Shown here: positions 8,182 through 15,884 of the stretch, in pieces
How the letters are laid out: each line of letters begins with the position of its first letter
Position numbering within the stretch: the first letter of the stretch is position 1
DNA from: Pauljensenia sp902373545
Lineage (GTDB): Bacteria; Actinomycetota; Actinomycetes; Actinomycetales; Actinomycetaceae
Direction: 5' to 3'
NCBI RefSeq assembly: GCF_041432775.1
Contig: NZ_JAPWAG010000005.1
Location: forward strand, 74,611 to 138,610
Length of the DNA: 64,000 bases
Made by a program: the position numbers and the translations under genes
The notes under the pieces: generated by a model
The model's database searches: none
What the model was told of the DNA's origin: nothing
Seen by the model: the letters and a program-made list of their open reading frames with translations, nothing else

Positions 8182-8664
8182 TCAGGACTGGCTGTCTCGC
8201 TCGTCGCCGGGGAGGGCGAGGCCGTTGTCGGCGGCGTAGGTACGTGCAGTGTCGATGAGCTGGGGGTCCTGCTGGAAGCAGACCACCGGTGTCGACCAGC
8301 GCCTCTCCCCGGAGGACGGGAGCACGTCGATGAGAGTGAAGGTACCGACGTTGTCGAGGGTCGTACTCTCCCCGACCGTGAGGGTCTGATACATGCCCTC
8401 CGGCACGCTGACTCCATCGGACCAGCTCACGGTGAGCGTGGCGTGTGGCGCGTCGCCGGCAGCATCGGCCTTGATGCCCGTGAGCCGCAGGGGGCTGAAC
8501 CCTTCGATGAGCTGATACCTGACCGCTGATTCAAGAACGTAGGTCGTGCCATCGCACGCAGGCAGGTCGCGTTCCTCGTTGGGCGACGAACACGCTCCAA
8601 CGAGCGACGCGGCGAGTCCGATGGCGCAGGCGATCCGAAGGCCACGACTGATACGTGCGGACAT
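8182..8664 (-). CDS. Predicted lipoprotein, 160 aa (paralogue B)
   Basis: The signal peptide (RISRGLRIACAIGLAASL) and a VGAC lipobox predict a lipid-anchored exported protein. The mature part shares GESTTLDNVGTFTLIDVLP and CFQQDPQLIDTARTYAADNG with the lipoproteins at 511-996 and 10043-10432. Unlike the other two it has no 98-residue WXG-like gene behind it: the 106 bases up to the DUF4411 stop are non-coding. It may be an orphan copy left by duplication. Function unknown. Confidence 0.75.
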   Translation of the reverse strand: MSARISRGLRIACAIGLAASLVGACSSPNEERDLPACDGTTYVLESAVRYQLIEGFSPLRLTGIKADAAGDAPHATLTVSWSDGVSVPEGMYQTLTVGESTTLDNVGTFTLIDVLPSSGERRWSTPVVCFQQDPQLIDTARTYAADNGLALPGDERDSQS

Positions 8665-8727
8665 GACATGACCCCCTGAGTGATGTCGACGGTTGGGGCG
8701 CTCGGGCGAGCGCAGCGGTGAAGCCGG

Positions 8728-9654
8728 TTACAGGTACTTCTTGAAGGTTGTCTTGATCGCGAGCATGGTGTCGATCATCCAGTCAAAGTGCTCACTCCAC
8801 CGGTCCCTGTCGTCGAATGATACGTTCTTATGGACGATGATGCGGCTCGCTTTGCGGTTCGGGAGCTCCCGCCAATCAAAGCTCAGGCCAGCCTCGGCTT
8901 CAATCGTCTCCCTCATGGCGTAGAGCGAGCGGAACAGATCCTTATCCTGATCGATGTACAGCTCGACACTCACCTCGCTTCGCTTGTGGACCTGTGACGC
9001 TTCGATATGGCACTGAGACGAGCCGATGGCGAAACTCATCCAATAGTCCTTCGAGGGCTTGCGACGGCGGAAGTTGTGCGAAAAGCGTGTGTCCTGAACG
9101 GCATAGTCCTGGAATGCAGCCCAGTAGTCGTAGCGTAGCTGCTGGCCCGCATCCGGTGACGTCGCCTTCTTGACTTCCTTGGTCCAATCGTTGGGTCGTT
9201 CGACAACCTCGAATTTCACGGCCGGATCGGAGGAACCGATGCGAAACAGCTTGATTTCGCACAGGAAGAAACCGATGTGCTCGTCGGTGTGGTTGTTGAG
9301 CCATTCGACCGCGGCTCGATGCTCCTCGCGCGCGCGTTTAACGAGCCAGACGATCACATCCGCTGACTTCCCGGACGCGTAGGTGATCAGCTTTCCGAGG
9401 TGGTCGTGATCGGTGTCTTCCAGCTGGTTCTCGATGATAATTGTTCTGTCCGTGCCGGTCTCCGACGCGAAAATATCGACGTTGAAATCGCCGACGCAGG
9501 ACTCTATCTCGTCGACCGTCATGTCAATCTCGATGGCGTCAGAGAGGAGGGCCATGTTCTCGTCCTGCGCGAGCCACGGGGTGAAATCGAGTGCCTCATG
9601 GGGCCATACCGTTCGCAAGTCGCGTATCTCTTCGAGCCTGCTCAGAGCGACCAT
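8728..9654 (-). CDS. DUF4268 protein with PD-(D/E)XK-like N-terminal fold
   Basis: 308 residues. The middle of the N-terminal half reads VDIFASETGTDRTIIIENQ followed by LEDTDHDHLGKLITYASG. This matches a restriction-nuclease-like core (D then E-X-Q) seen in proteins that carry a C-terminal DUF4268 domain. The C-terminal half (RYDYWAAFQDYAV onward, ending in a DWMIDTMLAIKTTFKKYL helix) fits DUF4268. Such proteins often sit in defence or mobile regions, and a DNA-related role is inferred. It stands alone between the lipoprotein and WXG-like genes, both on the same strand. Confidence 0.75.
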   Translation of the reverse strand: MVALSRLEEIRDLRTVWPHEALDFTPWLAQDENMALLSDAIEIDMTVDEIESCVGDFNVDIFASETGTDRTIIIENQLEDTDHDHLGKLITYASGKSADVIVWLVKRAREEHRAAVEWLNNHTDEHIGFFLCEIKLFRIGSSDPAVKFEVVERPNDWTKEVKKATSPDAGQQLRYDYWAAFQDYAVQDTRFSHNFRRRKPSKDYWMSFAIGSSQCHIEASQVHKRSEVSVELYIDQDKDLFRSLYAMRETIEAEAGLSFDWRELPNRKASRIIVHKNVSFDDRDRWSEHFDWMIDTMLAIKTTFKKYL

Positions 9655-9749
9655 CGTGTGATTCCTTGTCGTGTTATACCTGCGAACCCGTTGCGCGGCC
9701 GCTGTGGTTGTTCATGGGAAGGACGCGGCGTATCGGCGCCCCGGAGAGA

Positions 9750-10046
9750 TCAGAGGGAGGTGAGGCGGTCATCCTTGATGACCTCTGCCCAGGTTGCATC
9801 TGCTTGCTCGGACTCGCGGGAGGTCGCCTCAATGGCCTCGGACATGCGGGTGCACCACTCCTGCATGATCTCGCGACGGTCATTGCAATCCTGCCCCAGC
9901 TCCTTGTACGCGCCACGCACGACGGAAAAGCCCCACGCGGCTCCTTTCGGCGGCACGACGACCCTTTCCAAGTCGGAACGCAGCTCCTCATGCCTGGCGA
10001 TCAACGCCCTCATTTCGTCCGTGTCGCACGCGAAACCCTTGCTCAT
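9750..10046 (-). CDS. WXG100-like small helical protein, 98 aa (paralogue B)
   Basis: Starts MSKGFACDTDEMRALIARHE and ends DDRLTSL. It shares length, ends and the central AWGF turn with the protein at 218-514. The ATG overlaps the stop of the lipoprotein-like gene upstream by ATGA, the same coupling as in the first pair. The true start at 10046 is chosen over a longer open frame because of this overlap and the alignment with its paralogue. It lies downstream of the calpain-like protease gene and is a good candidate for its type VII secretion partner, though this is inference. Confidence 0.75.
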   Translation of the reverse strand: MSKGFACDTDEMRALIARHEELRSDLERVVVPPKGAAWGFSVVRGAYKELGQDCNDRREIMQEWCTRMSEAIEATSRESEQADATWAEVIKDDRLTSL

Positions 10047-10432
10047 GAGTGACTCCCATCGTCGATCGTGTCGGGGAAGAACAGGCCGTTGGCTCCAGCG
10101 TATCGGCGCGCCGTCTCGATGAGGCGCGGATCGGGTTCGAAGAGAATGACCGGCCGTGGGAACATGTCGCCGTCGAGGGGTGCTTCCATGTCGACCAGGG
10201 TAAAGCTCCCGACGTTGCTGAGCGACGCGGACTCCCCCTGGGCCAGTTCCGCGCGCATCCCGGGAGGGGGAGTGCCCACGCCGGGCTTCCATGTGACCGC
10301 GAGCGTGACGCGGGGAATCCCGTCTGTGATCTCCGAGCGAAGAATGCTCATGGCCGGCTCGCCGAATCCGTCGATCAGGCCGCAACGAACGGCGTGACCG
10401 GGGATGATCCACCGGCGGTCCTGGTGAGTCAT
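10043..10432 (-). CDS. Lipoprotein-family paralogue without signal peptide, 129 aa
   Basis: Aligns with the C-terminal three quarters of the two lipoproteins (GESASLSNVGSFTLVDME, FEPDPRLIETARRYAGANG) but has no signal peptide or lipobox. The open frame continues upstream of the ATG towards the calpain stop without any signal-like hydrophobic stretch, so the export part has been lost rather than missed. It sits between the calpain-like gene (84 bases away) and the coupled 98-residue gene. It may be a cytosolic antagonist of the protease or a decaying copy; the sequence cannot decide. Confidence 0.65.
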   Translation of the reverse strand: MTHQDRRWIIPGHAVRCGLIDGFGEPAMSILRSEITDGIPRVTLAVTWKPGVGTPPPGMRAELAQGESASLSNVGSFTLVDMEAPLDGDMFPRPVILFEPDPRLIETARRYAGANGLFFPDTIDDGSHS

Positions 10433-10516
10433 GTTCTGCCTATCGTGTCGGGGTGGAAGTGCTGGGGGAGCGGCGACACTCTCAGGCGAGAAGTGCGCCC
10501 TGCGCGCGGTGCCGCG

Positions 10517-11884
10517 TTATTTGACGGCACCGAGGGTGACGTTTCCGTAGTACTCTCCGAAATCCTCCCAGGAGATGGTGAATTCCCCGTTGGGGGTCGC
10601 GCTTCCCGTCTCCGAGACCGTGTTGGTACCGTGCGGATTGACGAGCGTGAGGCCCGACGAATCGGCGTGTGTGACCACGTAGGAGTGTCCTCGGTAGATG
10701 TCGATGCGCGTCTCCTGCCCGTTGGGCAGTGTCACATCCACGGGGGCGGTTCGGTTCTCGAACGCGTCGCTGCACTCCGTGTTGGCGATGGTGGGCTGCC
10801 CGCTGTTGGCGGCCTCGATGATCGTCTGTTGTTCGCTGGCGTCGTAGCCGCTTCCAAAGCCGAAGAAGCCGTCCCCGTGAACCGTGGATGTTCCCTGACC
10901 GGTGACGCGAGGGAGAGCCTGGCGGGGGTAACCGGCCGCTATCCCGCTTTCAAAGAAGGTTGACCTGTTGACTCCGCCCGGGTGGAGCTGGGAAAACGCC
11001 TTTTCGTACAGGGAGATGACGCCCGCAGACCCGCTGGAACGCGCTCCGTTGGCGTACGTGTCTCGCACCAGGACTTCCGTGGAGGAACCGGAGGAGAAGA
11101 AGCCGGGCTTGTCGTAGACCGTGACGATGTAGCCGTCGATCGTTCCGTCTTGGTTGTAGTGCGGCCGAATGCCGTCGGCGAGGAGGGCCTGTCCCTCGGG
11201 GGAGTTCATGACGGCCATCAGCGATGCCAGGTAGTAGCAGTCACCGATGCTTCCCTGAGCGATTGCGCGCAGGTCGAAGCCGCCCTCTCGCATGGCCTTG
11301 ATTTCGGCGTTGATCCTGTCAATGTCGCGCTCGCTGAGACGCTCCGTGCGGGAGGGGTCGAAGAAGCCACCCGCGAACTTTGACTTCTTCGCGACGGGTT
11401 CGATCGACAGAGCCTGTTGCAGGCTGAGGGCGAGGTCCTCGGCCTCTTGCTTGAGCCTGTTGTAGCGCTCCCTGTACTCGCCCTGGAGGGTGCGCGCTTC
11501 GGTGAGGAGGGAAAAGTACGCGTTAATGCGCTGCACGGCGGGAGTGTGCTCGAACGCATCGTCGAGCTTTTGCGCGGCGGGACGCAGGGTGTTCTCCACG
11601 TAGTTATGCATGGCGCGTACGTTCCACGAGTAGGATTCGACGTCGTTGGCCGCGCAGGTCATGCCTTCGTTGAAATGGATCATGCGGCTGCGCGCTCGCT
11701 GCTGGGATTCCAGGTAGTCGAGGTGCGCGTGGCCCTTCCATGTCGAGATGGACGACGGGATACGTGACACTGCCTGCTCGATGGTGTCTGCTTCCGTGGC
11801 GCTTGCGTGCAGGGCCTGCGCGACCGATGCGATGGAATCTGCGTTACCGGGGGCCCCAGGGATCATGGATGAAAACCAAGTCAT
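10517..11884 (-). CDS. Calpain-like (C2 family) cysteine protease with WXG-type N-terminus
   Basis: 455 residues. The N-terminal 150 or so residues are helical and contain STWKGHAHLDY, a WXG turn as in type VII secreted proteins. The C-terminal half carries all three calpain active-site motifs: AQGSIGDCYYLASL with the cysteine, RGHSYVVTHAD with the histidine, and LVNPHGTN with the asparagine. The ATG at 11884 follows GAAAGGA and gives a better start than the longer frame. No signal peptide is present, which fits export through a type VII system. It heads a leftward cluster with a lipoprotein-like gene and a WXG-like gene. It resembles polymorphic secreted enzymes that act on competitor or host proteins; that role is inferred. 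Confidence 0.82.
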   Translation of the reverse strand: MTWFSSMIPGAPGNADSIASVAQALHASATEADTIEQAVSRIPSSISTWKGHAHLDYLESQQRARSRMIHFNEGMTCAANDVESYSWNVRAMHNYVENTLRPAAQKLDDAFEHTPAVQRINAYFSLLTEARTLQGEYRERYNRLKQEAEDLALSLQQALSIEPVAKKSKFAGGFFDPSRTERLSERDIDRINAEIKAMREGGFDLRAIAQGSIGDCYYLASLMAVMNSPEGQALLADGIRPHYNQDGTIDGYIVTVYDKPGFFSSGSSTEVLVRDTYANGARSSGSAGVISLYEKAFSQLHPGGVNRSTFFESGIAAGYPRQALPRVTGQGTSTVHGDGFFGFGSGYDASEQQTIIEAANSGQPTIANTECSDAFENRTAPVDVTLPNGQETRIDIYRGHSYVVTHADSSGLTLVNPHGTNTVSETGSATPNGEFTISWEDFGEYYGNVTLGAVK

Positions 11885-12025
11885 GGCGCGTCCTTTCTCG
11901 CCAACCGTGGTGTCCTCGCGACCGACAATAGCCGCAGCAGTGATGCGCGTCAATCACTTTGTGGTGCGAGATGCGTGCGGGAGGCGCGTCCGTGCCGCGA
12001 CGCGTCCCTCACCGACGCGAGGGGT

Positions 12026-12346
12026 TCACCAACGGCGCTGCGCAAGCGTCACGAGAACGAGGGCCAGCAGGATCGCTCCGATGGCGCGGCGCATCTGCGC
12101 CTGTGTGCTCATCGCAAGTAGGAGAGCGCCCAACCCGACGCCCGTCAGCACCGACGGGATGAGTCGTCGCAGGGCCGCCGTGTTTGCGTCTCGGCGGTAT
12201 GCCCACAGCGCGATGGCGTCGCCAATGAGGAGGAGGGCCAGCATGACGCCGGTCGATTCCTTCGCGGGCAGGCCGCGCACCCCGGGAACGAGCGAGTAGG
12301 CCCTGCGCCCCGGGCAGCTTCGATAGAAGAAAGGGTGCGGAGGCAA
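12026..12346 (-). pseudogene. Fragment of a TauE/SafE-type membrane permease
   Basis: About 85 residues resemble the middle of the first half of TauE/SafE anion exporters: GLPAKESTGVMLALLLIGD, then ALWAYRRDANTAALRRLIPS, then a GVGLGALLLA helix and LVLVTLAQRRW. The N-terminal membrane helix and the whole second half are missing, and the left end runs into the hairpin that ends iolE. It is best read as a relic. A working half-size protein is possible but unlikely. Confidence 0.5.
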
Positions 12347-12368
12347 CGTCGTTGTTGCCTCCGCACCC
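12333..12368 (-). terminator. Terminator after iolE
   Basis: Perfect 15-base arms (GGGTGCGGAGGCAAC and its complement) with a six-base loop; on the leftward strand they are followed by TTTCTTC. It lies 39 bases past the iolE stop. Confidence 0.85.
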
Positions 12369-12406
12369 CCATGGCACGCGCGCTGGTGAGGTTCGCGCGC
12401 ACTAGC

Positions 12407-13333
12407 TCACTGACCCAGCAGCGTGCCCAACACGTAGTCGCGCGCGATGTGCGCGTACTCAAGTGGGGGAGCGATCTTCGGGTCCTGCTCGGCCTCAACC
12501 AGGATCCAGCCCTTGTAGCCGTGCTCGACCAGGAAGCGGTAGGGCTCGGTGAAGTCGATGGTGCCGTCGCCGGGCACGGTGAACATGCCGGCCAGGAACG
12601 AATCGAGGAAGGAGCGCTTGGCCTCGCGGGACTCCTCCATCTTGGCGGGGCGCACGTCCTTGAAGTGCACGTGCTTGATGCGGTCGATCGCGCCGCGCAG
12701 CAGGCCCATGACGTCGCCGTCGCCCACGTAGGCGTGGCCCGTGTCGAAGAGCAGGGAGACCTTGTCCGGGTCGGTCAGCTCGAGCAGGCGCAGGGTCTCG
12801 TCCTTCGTCTGGACGACGGTGCCCAGGTGGTGGTGGTAGACCAGATCGAGGCTGTACTCGTGGGCGATTTCGCCAAGCTTGTTCAGGCCAGCGGCGAGAA
12901 TCGGCCATTCCTCATCCTTGAGGACGGGCTTGTTCTCGAAGATGCAGATATCGCGGATGCCTTGCACAGAGCCGGTCTGCTCGGAGACCACGACGCGTGT
13001 GGCACCCAGGAACTGCAGGTATTCGCAGGTGGCGCGGAAGTCTGGGATGACGGCCTCAACGCCGTCGCGGACGATGAAGGAGGAGAACCACTGGGCGACG
13101 ATTGTCAGGCCGGCAGCATCAGCCTTTTCCTTCGTCTCTTCCTTCGAGGGGTACCAGCCGGCGACCTCGGTGCCTGCGAAACCGGCCTCGGCCAGGTCAT
13201 CGAACATGATGTCGATGGTGTTCCATTCGCCGACCTCGGGAATGTCGTCGTTACGCCACGCAATCGGGTGCATGCCCCATGTGATGCCGTTCGGGTCGAA
13301 GATCGCGGTTGCGGGATCGTAGACGTGAGTCAT
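12407..13333 (-). CDS. iolE: Myo-inosose-2 dehydratase
   Basis: Xylose-isomerase-like TIM-barrel protein (308 aa) that dehydrates 2-keto-myo-inositol to trihydroxycyclohexane-1,2-dione, the second step of inositol breakdown. Family signs are WGMHPIAWRNDDIPEVGEW at the start, LVYHHHLGTVVQTKDE, LLFDTGHAYVGDGD and HVHFKDVRP, which supply the metal-binding Glu/His/Asp positions. The ATG at 13333 has AGGAGAG nine bases upstream. It is transcribed alone, leftward, from a promoter carrying a TTGT-N4-ACAA operator at 13411, and ends in its own terminator. Confidence 0.92.
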   Translation of the reverse strand: MTHVYDPATAIFDPNGITWGMHPIAWRNDDIPEVGEWNTIDIMFDDLAEAGFAGTEVAGWYPSKEETKEKADAAGLTIVAQWFSSFIVRDGVEAVIPDFRATCEYLQFLGATRVVVSEQTGSVQGIRDICIFENKPVLKDEEWPILAAGLNKLGEIAHEYSLDLVYHHHLGTVVQTKDETLRLLELTDPDKVSLLFDTGHAYVGDGDVMGLLRGAIDRIKHVHFKDVRPAKMEESREAKRSFLDSFLAGMFTVPGDGTIDFTEPYRFLVEHGYKGWILVEAEQDPKIAPPLEYAHIARDYVLGTLLGQ

Positions 13334-13410
13334 TGCAGCTCTCCTATGAGTCGCGGTTGTAAACATCGGCGAGAAGTGCCGGTGCCGCTATTCTACTCGA
13401 TCCTGTCTAA

Positions 13411-13422
13411 TTGTCCAGACAA
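13411..13422. promoter_or_regulatory. Inositol-regulon operator, iolE promoter
   Basis: TTGTCCAGACAA lies 78 bases before the iolE start. The TTGT-N4-ACAA pattern is shared with sites at 15858, 16753 and 20907 and is the probable target of the GntR/HutC regulator at 15885-16652. Confidence 0.65.
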
Positions 13423-13567
13423 AGAATCTGGCTTGGGAGATATCCCAGCCCCCGGTGTGAGGCGTGAACACACGCGCATGAGCCGACCTGTGAAACCCGC
13501 CTGACAAGCTGTTTTGGCATCCCCGTCAGATGGCGCAGTGCTTCGAACATGACCATCCACGCGCGAG

Positions 13568-13598
13568 AATCCCGGTGGGGCGCGAGGCGTCCCACCGG
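13568..13598 (-). terminator. Hairpin downstream of iolG
   Basis: Perfect 10-base arms (TCCCGGTGGG and complement, loop 11 bases) lie 18 bases past the iolG stop. No T run follows, so it is a weak or factor-aided terminator. Confidence 0.6.
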
Positions 13599-13615
13599 GA
13601 CAGTTCAGGCTCTTC

Positions 13616-14605
13616 TTAGGCCAGCGACACGGGCTTGCCGGTCCTCGCCGACTCCGTGGCGGCCTCGGCCAGGCGCAGAGCCTCGATCGCGTCGTCGATG
13701 GACGGCGTGGGCTTGGTGCCCGCGACGACCGCGTCGATGAACGCGGTCAGCTCAATGCGGTAGGCGTCCGCGTAGCGCTGCAGGAAGAAGTCCAGGTACG
13801 GCTCGGCCGCATCCGTGACCTCGGCATTGGACAGGCGCACGGTGGTGGCGCGGATGTTGTCCGCGTTGAGCGTGCCCGTCGAGCCCTGGGCCTCCAGGCG
13901 CTGGTCGTACCCGGCCGAGCACTTGCGGTTGTTGACGATGGTCGCGACGACGCCGGCGGCGTTCTTCAGGGTGACCACGGCGGCGTCGAAGTCGCCGGCT
14001 TCCCTGATCTCCTCGTTGAAGTTCTGGCCGAAGGCGTGCACCTCGACGATGTCGCCCAGGAAGAAGCGGGCCATGTCGAAGTCGTGGATGGTCATGTCGC
14101 GGAAGATACCGCCGGAAACCTTCACGTACTCGGCCGGGGGAGCGGAGGGGTCACGCGAGATGATGAGCAGGTTCTCCAGATCGCCAATCTTTCCCTCTTC
14201 AAGCTGGGCGTGAACCGCGGCGAAGGAAGGGTCGAAGCGGCGGTTGAAGCCGAACATAACGGGCACGGACACGGCGCTCAGCTCGTCACGCGCGGCCTCG
14301 ACGTCCTTCATGTCCAGAGCAATCGGCTTCTCGCACAGAACGGCCTTGCCGGCCTTGGCGGCGGCGAGCAGGTGGGGGATGTGCAGCGGCGTGGGCGAGC
14401 CGATGACGACGGCGTCGACCCCTTCGTCGGTGAAGACGGAGTCCACGTCGGTCGTGTGGCGGGCACCGTAGACCTCGGCCAGCTTCTGCGCGGCATCGCC
14501 GAAAGGATCGGCAACGAGGGCGAGGGTGGCGCCGGGGTGCGCGGCGATGGTCTTGGCGTGGACGTGGCCGATGCGGCCGGCGCCGATAACGGCAATGTTG
14601 AGCAT
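13616..14605 (-). CDS. iolG: Myo-inositol 2-dehydrogenase (Gfo/Idh/MocA family)
   Basis: NAD-dependent oxidoreductase (329 aa) for the first step, myo-inositol to 2-keto-myo-inositol. The N-terminal Rossmann motif is AVIGAGRIGHVHAKTI, followed by VLCEKPIALDM with the catalytic lysine of the EKP motif. DMTIHDFDMARFFLG carries the conserved Asp and His of inositol dehydrogenases. Length is normal. It follows the transaldolase-like gene on the same strand across a 92-base gap that contains a terminator-like hairpin, so it may be read through at a lower level or have its own promoter. No operator copy was seen directly upstream. Confidence 0.9.
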   Translation of the reverse strand: MLNIAVIGAGRIGHVHAKTIAAHPGATLALVADPFGDAAQKLAEVYGARHTTDVDSVFTDEGVDAVVIGSPTPLHIPHLLAAAKAGKAVLCEKPIALDMKDVEAARDELSAVSVPVMFGFNRRFDPSFAAVHAQLEEGKIGDLENLLIISRDPSAPPAEYVKVSGGIFRDMTIHDFDMARFFLGDIVEVHAFGQNFNEEIREAGDFDAAVVTLKNAAGVVATIVNNRKCSAGYDQRLEAQGSTGTLNADNIRATTVRLSNAEVTDAAEPYLDFFLQRYADAYRIELTAFIDAVVAGTKPTPSIDDAIEALRLAEAATESARTGKPVSLA

Positions 14606-14658
14606 CTTTGCTTCTTTCTAGGTGAGGGGGTGCTGGAGAGCAGAAAAACCGTGACCGG

Positions 14659-14691
14659 CGGTGGCCCCGCACGCGACGTGTGGGGCCACCG
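14659..14691 (-). terminator. Terminator after the transaldolase-like gene
   Basis: Fourteen-base arms with one G-T pair; on the leftward strand they are followed by TTTTT within about 12 bases. It lies between the transaldolase-like gene and iolG. Confidence 0.7.
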
Positions 14692-14697
14692 AGTGGA

Positions 14698-15774
14698 TCA
14701 CGGGGCGGGCATAATGACGTCGCGCACCAGGGCGTCGAGGTCAGCGTCTGCCTGCAGGAAGCCGCGCAGGGTCCTCGCGGTGGCGCCGAAGGTGTCGAAC
14801 TCCTCCGGGGTCATGCCGTCGGGCTCGTAGGCGCGGACGAACTCGGGGATTGAGAGCAGCGTCTTCATGATGTCCTCGCGCACCGGGATGTCCATGCGCT
14901 CTTCCATCTTGTAGTCCGAGTCGTTGATGAGCTTGGCCCACTTGAACGGCGGGGAGACGACGACGTCGCCGCCGACGAACTCGGACCAGTGCATGACGTT
15001 ACGGAATGCGGCGGAGAGCATGCGGGCGCGCAGGCCGCGCTTCTGGAACTCCTGGTAGGCGCGCTTGAAGGCGGCAATGCCACACCACTCGAGGTGACCC
15101 GGATCCAGGAACATCTTGTCGCGCTCGGCGACCTCCTTGATCCAGTCGTCGAGGCGGCCCACCATGAGGGTGACGACCGGGCCCATCTGGGAGGTGTCCT
15201 TGCCCTCGGCCTCGCGGCGCTTGAGGCCGCGCTCGATGGCCTCGCCCGTGGTGACGGCCTGTGCGACGGAGAAGGAGACCGTCACGTTGACGGAGACGCC
15301 GCGGTAGGTAGCCTCTTCGATGGCCTCGACACCCACCGAGGTGGCGGGGATCTTCACGATGATGTTCTTAGCGAGGTTGTGGAATTCCTCGGCCTGGTCG
15401 GCCAGGGCCTTGGCGGAGCGGGCCAGGCGCGGGTCCGTTTGCATCGAGAGACGACCGTTGCGGCCGTTCTCGGCCTCGAAAATGGGCTCGAGGAGCTTGG
15501 CGGCCTCGAGGGACAGCTCGCGCACGACCTGCCAGCCGATCTCAGACTCGGTGGCGTCGGGCATTTCCTTGGCGAGCTCCGCAATGCGGGGCAGCCACAC
15601 GTCGCGACGCTGGTTGATGCAGGTGTAGGCGATGGTCGGGTTGCAGGTAGCACCAACGCCGCCGAAGGAGATGGACTGCGCCAGCTCGCTGGGATCCGAG
15701 GAATCGTTCCACAGGGCGGTGGGGGTGTTACGCGCGGCGTCCAGAAGGGGGCCGGGGGTGTACTCGATGGACAT
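14698..15774 (-). CDS. Transaldolase-family enzyme in the inositol cluster
   Basis: 358 residues with the transaldolase barrel pattern: GATCNPTIAYTCINQ (beta strand with the TNP-like motif), NIIVKIPATSVGVEAIEEA with the Schiff-base lysine, then GVSVNVTVSFSVAQA. The start at 15774 has AAAGGAG 11 bases upstream; an in-frame GTG at 15786 abuts the ribosome site and is rejected. It is more divergent than a housekeeping transaldolase and shares regulation with the inositol genes through the operator at 15858. The cluster lacks the class II aldolase IolJ that normally splits 5-dehydro-2-deoxygluconate 6-phosphate, so this protein is a reasonable candidate for that step. This assignment is inference. 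Confidence 0.8.
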   Translation of the reverse strand: MSIEYTPGPLLDAARNTPTALWNDSSDPSELAQSISFGGVGATCNPTIAYTCINQRRDVWLPRIAELAKEMPDATESEIGWQVVRELSLEAAKLLEPIFEAENGRNGRLSMQTDPRLARSAKALADQAEEFHNLAKNIIVKIPATSVGVEAIEEATYRGVSVNVTVSFSVAQAVTTGEAIERGLKRREAEGKDTSQMGPVVTLMVGRLDDWIKEVAERDKMFLDPGHLEWCGIAAFKRAYQEFQKRGLRARMLSAAFRNVMHWSEFVGGDVVVSPPFKWAKLINDSDYKMEERMDIPVREDIMKTLLSIPEFVRAYEPDGMTPEEFDTFGATARTLRGFLQADADLDALVRDVIMPAP

Positions 15775-15857
15775 GGCGGGAAGCACTCCTTTGTGATTGC
15801 TTTCAACTTTCTCCGTCGGGGATAAGTCTACGGCGAGCGCCTGCGCCTGTCAACAGT

Positions 15858-15869
15858 TTGTTAGGACAA
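15858..15869. promoter_or_regulatory. Inositol-regulon operator, transaldolase-like gene promoter
   Basis: TTGTTAGGACAA lies 83 bases before the transaldolase-like start and 15 bases past the regulator stop. It matches TTGT-N4-ACAA and places the gene under the same control as iolC and mmsA. Confidence 0.7.
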
Positions 15870-15884
15870 AGTATCAATACCTTG

